The notes below the pieces were generated by a model. That model searched no databases. It was not told where the DNA came from and saw only the letters and a program-made list of their open reading frames with translations. Positions 1 to 5,220 of a stretch of 5,220 bases of DNA are shown one piece after another. The stretch is taken from positions 1-5,220 of the forward strand of contig JAIRXO010000040.1 in NCBI GenBank assembly GCA_031268255.1, given 5' to 3'. The position numbers and the translations under genes were made by a program. This stretch comes from Spirochaetaceae bacterium. Lineage in GTDB: Bacteria; Spirochaetota; Spirochaetia; Treponematales; Breznakiellaceae. Numbering within the stretch: the first letter of the stretch is position 1; each line of letters opens with the position of its first letter.

Positions 1-117
1 TACGTTCTGTCCGTAATGTTCCTCCCTGGCCTTTCGGGCCTCGGCAAAGAGAGTCTCCGTCTCACCGGTATCTTCGCAACTGATATAGTGAAGCAGTTCA
101 TCGTCACTGAATTTCAC
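1..117 (-). CDS. hydE: [FeFe]-hydrogenase H-cluster maturase HydE, radical SAM (5' part only)
   Basis: This is the N-terminal 39 codons of a gene that leaves the window at the left edge; it is too short for routine ORF calling. The peptide starts (V/M)KFSDDELLHYIS and goes on through LFAEARKAREEHYGQNV. This matches the HydE N-terminal helix region just before the radical SAM core; the CX3CX2C cysteines would lie beyond the edge. HydE is known as a radical SAM enzyme that acts on the HydG-made Fe-CO-CN-cysteine synthon during 2Fe subcluster assembly. The GTG start at 117 is chosen because GGAG (125-128) lies 7 bases upstream and no in-frame ATG exists nearby. It follows hydG by 26 bases, and the order hydF-TM1266-hydG-hydE supports the call. 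The N-terminus looks some 10 residues short of a typical HydE (from memory of the T. maritima protein); see the finding on a possible frameshift. BioB or PylB-like radical SAM proteins are alternatives, made unlikely by context. Confidence 0.83.
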   Translation of the reverse strand, partial: MKFSDDELLHYISCEDTGETETLFAEARKAREEHYGQNV

Positions 118-124
118 GCTTTTT

Positions 125-131
125 CTCCACC
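125..131 (-). promoter_or_regulatory. Ribosome binding site of hydE
   Basis: GGTGGAG reads on the minus strand, leaving 7 bases before the GTG at 117-115. It lies in the 26-base gap between the hydG stop (146-144) and hydE, and is the main reason for choosing this GTG. The ATG at 140-138 in another frame overlaps no comparable site. Confidence 0.6.
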
Positions 132-143
132 GCGTAACATGAG

Positions 144-1559
144 TTATAACCTGAAATCCCTTTGGCCGTTTTGTATGTTCACGAGGTTTTTGCGTACCAA
201 ATCGCGGACCTTTTCCTTTGGGATGGCGCCGATTTCCTTTTCGATTAACCTTTCACCGGCCCGGAATGTCTCCGGTGCGGCGTAGTCCATTAAATATTCC
301 TTGAGGGTCATCAGGGCATTGGGGTGGCAGCAGTTCAGTATCTGTTTGCTCTTGCAGAGTTCCATAAAGCGGTCGCCGGTACGTCCCGCGCGGTAACAGG
401 CCGTACAAAAACTCGGCACATAATCCAAATCAATGAGCCACTTGATAACCTCGTCGAGGGTTCGGGTATCAGAGACCTCAAACTGCCGGGTGTCTTCTTC
501 GGGGCCTTCATCATCAACATAGCCGCCGACAGAGGTACGGGACGCGCCGCTTATCTGCGACACGCCCAGGCGTAAAAGTTTCTCCCGGACACCTTGCCCT
601 TCCCTGGTCGAAATAATCATGCCGGTATACGGAACGGCTATGCGGATGCAGGCCGCGATTTTCGCGAAAAGATCGTCGCTCACGCCGCCGTCAAACGAGG
701 CGGGGTCAACGCCCTGGGCGGGTTTCACCCGGGGGACGCTTATGGTATGGGGCCCGACGCCAAAGACCGCCTCAAGGTGTTCGGCGTGCATCAGGAGGCC
801 CGCAAACTCGCAGGCGTAATTCTCAAGTCCGAAAAGCACCCCAAGTCCGACATCGTCAATATCGCCGCGCATTGCCCTGTCCATGGCTTCGGTATGGTAC
901 GCGTAATTGTGTTTCGGCCCGGCGGGATGCAGTCTCCCATATCCGGCCTTGTCATAGGTTTCCTGAAACAGGATATAAGTCCCGATACCGGCGTCGTGTA
1001 ACTTGCGGTAATTTTCGACTGTGGTGGCGGCGATGTTTACGTTTACCCGGCGTATCGCGCCGTTCTTGTGCTTAACGCCGTATATCGTATCAAGGCTTTC
1101 GAGGATATACTCGATAGGATTGTTGACCGGGTCCTCCCCCGCCTCAACGGCAAGCCGCTTATGCCCCATATCCTGAAGCGCGGCGGTTTCGGCGCGGATT
1201 TCTTCCTGGGAGAGTTTTTTACGCGGAATGTCCGATCCCTGGTGATAGGGGCAGTACAGACAGCCGTTGACGCAGTAATTTGAAAGATACAGGGGGGCGA
1301 ACAACACGATACGGTTCCCGTAAAACTGCTGCTTTATTTCAAAGGCGAGGTCAAAAATTTCATGTACCTTATCTTCGTTGTTACAGGCAAGGAGTACCGA
1401 CGCTTCGCGGTGGCTGAGGCCCTTTGTCTCCCGGGCCTTTTCAAGAATACTGTCAACAACGGACATATCATCTTTTACGCGTTGCGCGTATTCCAGCGTA
1501 CGCTCTATTTCTTCGCGGGAGATAAATTCTTCGGCTTTTTCAGATCCGGCGTTATACAT
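144..1559 (-). CDS. hydG: [FeFe]-hydrogenase H-cluster maturase HydG (radical SAM tyrosine lyase)
   Basis: A complete 471-residue protein, the usual length for HydG. The family cleaves tyrosine into p-cresol and dehydroglycine and converts the latter into CO and cyanide, which are delivered as an Fe(CO)(CN)-cysteine synthon for the H-cluster 2Fe unit. The SAM-binding 4Fe-4S motif CX3CX2C is C96, C100, C103 (SNYCVNGCLYCPY). The C-terminal auxiliary cluster motif CX2CX22C, which separates HydG from the related thiamine enzyme ThiH, is C385, C388 and C411. Other HydG/ThiH-like stretches are ILFQETYD (about 197-203) and PRVKPAQG (about 276-283). The ATG at 1559 overlaps the last 8 bases of the upstream small gene and has AAGGA (1569-1565) 5 bases upstream, so translation is probably coupled. 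All catalytic cysteines are present and nothing suggests decay. Cytoplasmic; no signal peptide. Confidence 0.97.
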   Translation of the reverse strand: MYNAGSEKAEEFISREEIERTLEYAQRVKDDMSVVDSILEKARETKGLSHREASVLLACNNEDKVHEIFDLAFEIKQQFYGNRIVLFAPLYLSNYCVNGCLYCPYHQGSDIPRKKLSQEEIRAETAALQDMGHKRLAVEAGEDPVNNPIEYILESLDTIYGVKHKNGAIRRVNVNIAATTVENYRKLHDAGIGTYILFQETYDKAGYGRLHPAGPKHNYAYHTEAMDRAMRGDIDDVGLGVLFGLENYACEFAGLLMHAEHLEAVFGVGPHTISVPRVKPAQGVDPASFDGGVSDDLFAKIAACIRIAVPYTGMIISTREGQGVREKLLRLGVSQISGASRTSVGGYVDDEGPEEDTRQFEVSDTRTLDEVIKWLIDLDYVPSFCTACYRAGRTGDRFMELCKSKQILNCCHPNALMTLKEYLMDYAAPETFRAGERLIEKEIGAIPKEKVRDLVRKNLVNIQNGQRDFRL

Positions 1560-1839
1560 AAGTGTCCTTTTCGTTTTTAAGATTTCCCGATATCGCGGTT
1601 TTCACCGTTACATGGGGAAGGTTCCCCAGTTTTCCCGTCAGGGCGTTAATATCGTCCAATTCTCCCTGGAGGGTCAGGGCGATCACCGCCGTATCCTCAT
1701 CATCAAAAGGAATCCCCATCCGTCCCTTCACGATTGCCCGGTACTGGGAAACCGTTTCGTTAAAAGCCCTCTGGCTTTTTTGGGGCTGTTCTACGATAGC
1801 CCCTATTACCGCAATCCGTTTCATCGCGCCGCTTTCCAT
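1552..1839 (-). CDS. TM1266-family iron-only hydrogenase system putative regulator
   Basis: A 95-residue protein of the small family named after Thermotoga maritima TM1266 and annotated as an iron-only hydrogenase system regulator, always or nearly always met beside hyd maturation genes. Its biochemical role is not established; the fold is described as ACT/ferredoxin-like, resembling the C-terminal part of CopG/NikR-type regulators but without a DNA-binding domain. Family signatures here are KRIAVIGAIVE (residues 7-17), KGRMGIPF (38-45), AVIALTLQG (51-59) and ALTGKLGNLPHVTVKT (66-81), an alternating beta-alpha-beta pattern. The ATG at 1839 is chosen over a TTG at 1860 because GGAGG (1850-1846) sits 6 bases upstream; a further ATG at 1824 (MKRIAV) is possible. 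It begins 1 base after the hydF stop and its last 8 bases overlap hydG. The charged tail after about residue 83 (GNLKNEKDTYV) seems longer than in the T. maritima protein. No helix-turn-helix or metal-binding cysteines are seen. Confidence 0.88.
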   Translation of the reverse strand: MESGAMKRIAVIGAIVEQPQKSQRAFNETVSQYRAIVKGRMGIPFDDEDTAVIALTLQGELDDINALTGKLGNLPHVTVKTAISGNLKNEKDTYV

Positions 1840-1840
1840 T

Positions 1841-3052
1841 TTAGTCCTCCAGTTCTTCAAGAATATAGGGAAACAGGGAAAGGCTCCTTTTGAGTATTCC
1901 CTGCATAAAGGCGATGAGAATTCCGTAGTTTGTCATGGGCACATTCTGATCGGCGGCGCATTTTTCCCTGAACCGCATTTCCCGTCCGTTGAGCATACAG
2001 CCCCCGCAGTGGATGACAAGTTTATAGGGAGAAAGATCAGAAGGAAAATCGGCCCCCGACGTAAAGACAAAGTCCGGGGCCCCGCCTGTGTATTCCTTTA
2101 TCCACCGGGGAATTTTTACGGTTCCTATATCGTCGCACTGGCGGTGATGAGTGCAGCCCTCGCAGACAAGCACCCTGTCGCCGCTGCCGATACTGTCGAG
2201 GCGTTTCACCCCCTTCACCGCGGAGTCAAGGAAGCCCTTGTACCGCGCAAAGAGGATAGAAAAGGAAGTGAGGGGAATGTCCCGCGGGGTGTCCGCGGAA
2301 ACCCTGGCAAAAACCTGGCTGTCGGTAATCACCATACGGGGCTTCCTGCCAAGATTTTCCAGAGTATACTTTAGTTCGTATTCCTTCACCGTAACGGCAA
2401 TGGCGCCGGCCTCAAGGAGGTCCCGGATAGTCTGCTGCTGGGGCAGGATCAGGCGGCCCTTTGGGGCGGCTTTGTCGATAGGGACGACCAGGACCACAAA
2501 ATCTAACGGCGAAACAAGATCGCCTACAATGCGTTCCCCGTCACCGGAGGGAACCATGGCGGCGATCCTTTCCTTCAAGAGACTGATATTGGTTCCGGCT
2601 CTGGCGCTGACAAAAATTTCGTCGTCCCCGCATAGCGGCGGCGGCCCGTTAAGCAGATCGCATTTGTTCCGGGCCGCAAGACAGGGTATACCCTTTTCCC
2701 TGAAAAGGGCGGCCAGTTCCTCTTCGGCCCCGCACGGCGGCGATCCCGCCTCGGTAACCAGCACCGCCGCGTCAATGCGGTTCATCACCCGCTTCGTCCG
2801 GCGGACCCGTTCTTCCCCCAGAACGCCCTCGTCGTCAATTCCCGGCGTGTCGATAATCACCACCGGCCCCAGGGGGAGAAGTTCCATGGCCTTGGAGACC
2901 GGGTCCGTAGTGGTTCCCTTCAGCTCCGAGACAATGGCCAAATCCTGGCCCGCGACGGCATTAAGGAGGCTCGACTTTCCCGTATTGCGCCGGCCAAAAA
3001 ACCCTATATGGGTCCGGCTGGCGGAGGGAGTCTCATTCATTCCCATAGTCAT
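1841..3052 (-). CDS. hydF: [FeFe]-hydrogenase H-cluster maturation GTPase HydF
   Basis: A complete protein of 403 residues, matching the usual HydF length of about 400. HydF is the GTPase scaffold on which the 2Fe subcluster precursor is assembled and from which it is transferred to apo-HydA. The N-terminal Era/TrmE-like GTPase domain shows the P-loop GRRNTGKS (20-27), switch I threonines in KGTTTDP (45-51), DTPG (68-71), NKCD (129-132) and the G5 SAR (149-151). A dimerisation domain follows, with VPIDKAAPKGRLILPQQ (190-206). The C-terminal Fe-S domain carries the ligand motif CxHx46CxxC: C300 and H302 (EGCTHHRQ), then C349 and C352 (HCGGC). PMTNYG (372-377) is a further family motif. The start is not certain: ATG codons lie at 3052, 3046 and 3040; 3052 is preferred because GAGGG lies 8 bases upstream. 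It is the first gene of the minus-strand operon. Confidence 0.97.
   Translation of the reverse strand: MTMGMNETPSASRTHIGFFGRRNTGKSSLLNAVAGQDLAIVSELKGTTTDPVSKAMELLPLGPVVIIDTPGIDDEGVLGEERVRRTKRVMNRIDAAVLVTEAGSPPCGAEEELAALFREKGIPCLAARNKCDLLNGPPPLCGDDEIFVSARAGTNISLLKERIAAMVPSGDGERIVGDLVSPLDFVVLVVPIDKAAPKGRLILPQQQTIRDLLEAGAIAVTVKEYELKYTLENLGRKPRMVITDSQVFARVSADTPRDIPLTSFSILFARYKGFLDSAVKGVKRLDSIGSGDRVLVCEGCTHHRQCDDIGTVKIPRWIKEYTGGAPDFVFTSGADFPSDLSPYKLVIHCGGCMLNGREMRFREKCAADQNVPMTNYGILIAFMQGILKRSLSLFPYILEELED
1846..1850 (-). promoter_or_regulatory. Ribosome binding site of the TM1266-family gene, inside the hydF 3' end
   Basis: GGAGG on the minus strand lies within the last codons of hydF (the Leu-Glu-Asp end) and is followed, after ACTAAA, by the ATG at 1839. 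This fixes the start of the small gene and implies that ribosomes ending hydF can restart directly. It argues against the upstream TTG at 1860, which lies before this site. Confidence 0.75.
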
Positions 3053-3172
3053 GATAATGGCCCTCAATAATCAGAACCGCCGCACATTCCTGTATGGCTG
3101 TCTTGATCCGCAAGGTAATTCTGGCCCACGGCAGGAAAGACGGGGATGCCCCTACTCGCCCGCAATGGATGA
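3053..3172 (-). other. Predicted 5' leader of the hyd operon transcript
   Basis: If the promoter at 3207-3179 is used, transcription starts near 3172 and leaves an untranslated leader of about 120 bases before hydF. It is more G+C-rich than the promoter region and contains a small perfect hairpin, GGGG-CAT-CCCC (3152-3142). A weaker pairing is possible between CAGAA (about 3123-3119) and TTCTG (about 3075-3071). I recognise no riboswitch class and no convincing small gene. The length is longer than needed for a simple leader, so post-transcriptional control is possible but unproven. Confidence 0.3.
3061..3065 (-). promoter_or_regulatory. Ribosome binding site of hydF
   Basis: GAGGG on the minus strand, 8 bases before the ATG at 3052. 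It favours this start over the in-frame ATGs at 3046 and 3040 (14 and 20 bases away) and over a TTG at 3067 that overlaps the site itself. Confidence 0.55.
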
Positions 3173-3178
3173 TACTTA

Positions 3179-3207
3179 TTTATAACACGAAGCGGAGAAA
3201 AAAGCAA
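3179..3207 (-). promoter_or_regulatory. Candidate sigma-70-type extended -10 promoter for the hyd operon
   Basis: On the minus strand TTGCTT (3207-3202) and TATAAA (3184-3179) are separated by 17 bases. TGT directly precedes the -10, giving an extended -10 element (TGnTATAAA). The -10 matches the consensus at five of six bases, the -35 at three. Expected start of transcription is near 3172. It drives hydF, the TM1266-family gene, hydG and hydE. Judged by eye only. Confidence 0.5.
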
Positions 3208-3215
3208 GGGCCGTC

Positions 3216-3244
3216 TTGTATATATTTACCAATTATTGTATTTT
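3216..3244 (+). promoter_or_regulatory. Candidate promoter for the peptide-binding protein gene
   Basis: TTGTAT (3216-3221) and TATTTT (3239-3244) lie 17 bases apart in the most A+T-rich part of the window. The expected start near 3251 leaves a leader of about 20 bases with AAGGAGG in it. Both boxes are only moderate matches, and the surroundings are so A+T-rich that other -10 choices exist. The -35 box lies only 8 bases from that of the divergent hyd promoter. Confidence 0.35.
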
Positions 3245-3271
3245 TATGCATGCTTATTAAGGAGGAAATTG

Positions 3272-5220
3272 ATGAAAAAAATAACGGCGGCCCTTATATG
3301 TGCCCTGACGGTTTTTATGTCTTGTTCAGGGAACACAGCACAGGGGGCGGATAAAACGGTGTACCGCCGGCTCTATGCCGGGGAGGTAGCCACCCTCAAC
3401 TATCTGGTTTCCAGCGATGCCAACGAAATGTCGGTTTTTGCCAACCTGGTGGATACCCTGGTCGAATATGACAAATACGGCGTAGCAAAACCCGCCCTTG
3501 CCCAAAGCTGGGAACATAACGCTGATTATACGGTTTGGACATTTAAGATACGTCCGGGGGTACAATGGGTGGACCATACCGGAAAGGAAGTGGCCGAGCT
3601 TACCGCCGCGGACTGGGTATCCGGCGCCCATTATGTAAGCGAGGCGGTCAACGACAGCAGCAACCAGTATATGTATGACGGGATCATCAAAAACGCCGCG
3701 GAGTATTTTTCCCAAAGCGCGGCTAAATTGGAGGCATCTGATGCCGTAGCCGGGGGCGAATACAAAACCCTTGAGGAGTATTACGCCGCCAAAGGCATCA
3801 ATCCCGCGTCCTTCAACCTGCGCCCCGAAGATATCGGCGTGAGGGCGGTGGATAAATATACCCTGGAATACACCATGGAATCCCCCTGCATTTTCTTTCT
3901 GACCGTTCTTTCCTATGGTTCATACCTTCCTGTATACGGACCCTTTGCCGAACAATGGGGAACCAGCCTTGGCAGGGACAACGAAGCCCTGCTCTACACG
4001 GGCCCTTATATACTCAGCAGCTTTAAGCCCCAGCAGGAAAGGATATTAACCAAAAATTCAAAATACTGGGACCCTGATTCGGTGCTTATCGAACGGATTG
4101 AATTTACCTATAACGCCGAGGCGCTGAGGCTTGGTCCTACCATGTTTACCCGCGGGGAAATCGACTATGCGGAAATAAATTCCGATATTTTAAGCCAATG
4201 GCTTTCCGGGGATTCCACAAAGAACCTTGTGCATAACAGCAGGCCGGACCGGTCCTATTCCTATTTTTATACTTTCAATTTTGAACCCCGGTTTGACGCG
4301 GCTTACGAGCCGGACAACTGGCTCATCGCGGTCAATAACGAGAATTTCCGCCAGTCCCTGTTACACGGGCTGGACCGGCTCAGGGCATTGGCGGTGCGTG
4401 ATCCCGAGGACCCCGCCGTTCTCCTTAACAATACCATAACCCCGCCGGAATTTGCCGTAGGGGACGGCAGGGATTTTACCCAGTATCCGGCCATAAAGGC
4501 CATCACCGACAGGGACAGCTTTAATCCCGCCGAAGCCCTTGCCTTTAAGGAAAAAGCCCTTCCCGAACTCCGGGCGGCAGGGGCAAAATTCCCCATTAAA
4601 ATACTGATGCCCTATAATCCGGCAACATCCTCAGACCCCAACTGGGATAAGGAATGTCAGATAGTTGAGCAGCAGCTCGAAGCCCTTCTGGGTACCGACT
4701 ATATTGATATTATTGTAGAAGCGGGCCCCTCGGCGGGATTTTTGGGCGCGGTACGCCGGAGCGGTAAATACGCCTTTATGAAGTGTAACTGGGGCGCCGA
4801 CTACGCGGACCCCCAAACCTGGACAGAACCTTTCCGGGCGGCAAGCAATACCTATAACTTCATGTCCCACGCGCCCTCCGAGGCGGTAGACGGAAGGCCC
4901 TCGGTAAACAAACGGCCGGCCACCCTTGCCATGGGGAATGAATACTATGCCCTGGTGAGAAGGGCGCTCTCGCTCACCGCCGACGAAGCCCCGCGCTATG
5001 CCGCCTTTGCCGAAGCGGAGGCTTTCCTCATCAACCACGCGGTGATTATTCCCCACTCCATAGATACAGTCGGGTATGTGGCGGAACGGATTAACCCCTT
5101 TGAGAGGCAGTACGCCCCCTATGGTCTTTCCAACTACCGCTACAAGGGTCTTACGAAACTGGATGCGCCCATGAACAATGAGGAATTTAAAGCGGCTTAT
5201 GCACGGTGGAGAACCGAACG
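3272..5220 (+). CDS. ABC transporter oligopeptide-binding lipoprotein, family 5 (OppA/AmiA-like), 3' end missing
   Basis: An open frame of 649 complete codons that runs off the right edge without a stop. The ATG at 3272 follows a strong AAGGAGG (3259-3265) by 6 bases. Residues 1-18 form a lipoprotein signal peptide: MKK, a hydrophobic stretch, then F15-M16-S17-C18, with C18 the likely lipidated residue; the F at -3 fits the relaxed spirochaete lipobox better than the classic L-A/S-G/A-C. The mature protein has the solute-binding protein family 5 pattern: AGEVATLNYL (36-45), LVEYDKYGVAKPALAQSWE (63-81), YTVWTFKIRPGVQWVD (86-101), YTGPYILSSF (242-251) and the C-terminal NWGADYADPQTW (506-517). 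It should capture peptides outside the membrane and pass them to an Opp-type permease. The length resembles the long AmiA/AliA-type binding proteins (about 650 residues), so little is probably missing. Permease and ATPase genes are not in the window. Substrate cannot be deduced; members of this family also bind nickel, haem or sugars. Confidence 0.92.
   Translation, partial: MKKITAALICALTVFMSCSGNTAQGADKTVYRRLYAGEVATLNYLVSSDANEMSVFANLVDTLVEYDKYGVAKPALAQSWEHNADYTVWTFKIRPGVQWVDHTGKEVAELTAADWVSGAHYVSEAVNDSSNQYMYDGIIKNAAEYFSQSAAKLEASDAVAGGEYKTLEEYYAAKGINPASFNLRPEDIGVRAVDKYTLEYTMESPCIFFLTVLSYGSYLPVYGPFAEQWGTSLGRDNEALLYTGPYILSSFKPQQERILTKNSKYWDPDSVLIERIEFTYNAEALRLGPTMFTRGEIDYAEINSDILSQWLSGDSTKNLVHNSRPDRSYSYFYTFNFEPRFDAAYEPDNWLIAVNNENFRQSLLHGLDRLRALAVRDPEDPAVLLNNTITPPEFAVGDGRDFTQYPAIKAITDRDSFNPAEALAFKEKALPELRAAGAKFPIKILMPYNPATSSDPNWDKECQIVEQQLEALLGTDYIDIIVEAGPSAGFLGAVRRSGKYAFMKCNWGADYADPQTWTEPFRAASNTYNFMSHAPSEAVDGRPSVNKRPATLAMGNEYYALVRRALSLTADEAPRYAAFAEAEAFLINHAVIIPHSIDTVGYVAERINPFERQYAPYGLSNYRYKGLTKLDAPMNNEEFKAAYARWRTE

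Noticed and set aside
28..40. GGCC-N5-GGCC inverted repeat near the left edge, considered as a terminator
   Set aside because: It lies inside hydE coding sequence, has a 4-bp stem and no following T run.
1562..2374. Long plus-strand open frame (270 residues) opposite hydF and the small gene
   Set aside because: It lies antisense to clear homologues, has no recognisable domain or ribosome binding site, and long antisense frames are expected from the GCC/CCC-rich codon use.
2151..3185. Plus-strand open frame of 344 residues opposite the 5' part of hydF
   Set aside because: Composition is Ser/Arg/Pro-rich with no family pattern, as expected from the complement of hydF codons; it crosses the divergent promoter region.
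3246..3253. ATGCATGC palindrome just before the lipoprotein ribosome binding site
   Set aside because: Too short and self-overlapping to call an operator; probably chance in a low-complexity region.
3094..3354. Plus-strand open frame of 86 residues across the intergenic region
   Set aside because: It spans the promoter region and overlaps the start of the lipoprotein gene in another frame; its own start lacks a ribosome binding site.
4631..5056. Minus-strand open frame of 141 residues inside the peptide-binding protein gene
   Set aside because: It is opposite a well-supported family 5 binding protein and shows no motif or ribosome binding site.

Overview
The window holds most of an [FeFe]-hydrogenase maturation operon on the minus strand and, divergent from it, the gene for a long oligopeptide-type ABC transporter binding lipoprotein on the plus strand. 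DNA of roughly half G+C, an anaerobe-specific H-cluster pathway and a lipoprotein signal with a relaxed lipobox (F-M-S-C) suggest a fermentative or acetogenic anaerobe. A spirochaete such as a gut Treponema is my best guess, but it rests on overall style rather than a diagnostic marker; a Firmicute cannot be excluded.

Minus strand, in order of transcription: hydF (3052-1841), a small TM1266-family 'iron-only hydrogenase system regulator' gene (1839-1552), hydG (1559-144), and the first 39 codons of hydE (117 to the left edge). The junctions are a 1-base gap, an 8-base overlap and a 26-base gap, so this is one tightly coupled transcription unit. A good extended -10 promoter lies at 3207-3179, with a leader of about 120 bases before hydF.

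The three maturases build the 2Fe subcluster of the hydrogenase H-cluster. HydG splits tyrosine into CO and cyanide and builds an Fe-CO-CN synthon. HydE, a second radical SAM enzyme, processes that synthon. HydF, a GTPase and Fe-S scaffold, carries the assembled 2Fe unit to HydA. The cluster ligands and GTPase motifs are intact in HydF and HydG. No hydrogenase structural gene lies in the window, so the target enzyme is encoded elsewhere or beyond the left edge.

Plus strand: after a 219-base AT-richer divergent intergenic region, a family 5 peptide-binding lipoprotein gene starts at 3272 and runs off the right edge after 649 complete codons, probably close to its natural end. A functional link to hydrogenase maturation is not evident; the two units may simply share a promoter region.

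I see no RNA genes, insertion sequences, CRISPR arrays or clear terminators. The most useful points for a second look are the uncharacterised TM1266-family protein embedded in the operon, the start of hydE (GTG start, or a one-base slip in an A run), and the closely packed divergent promoters.
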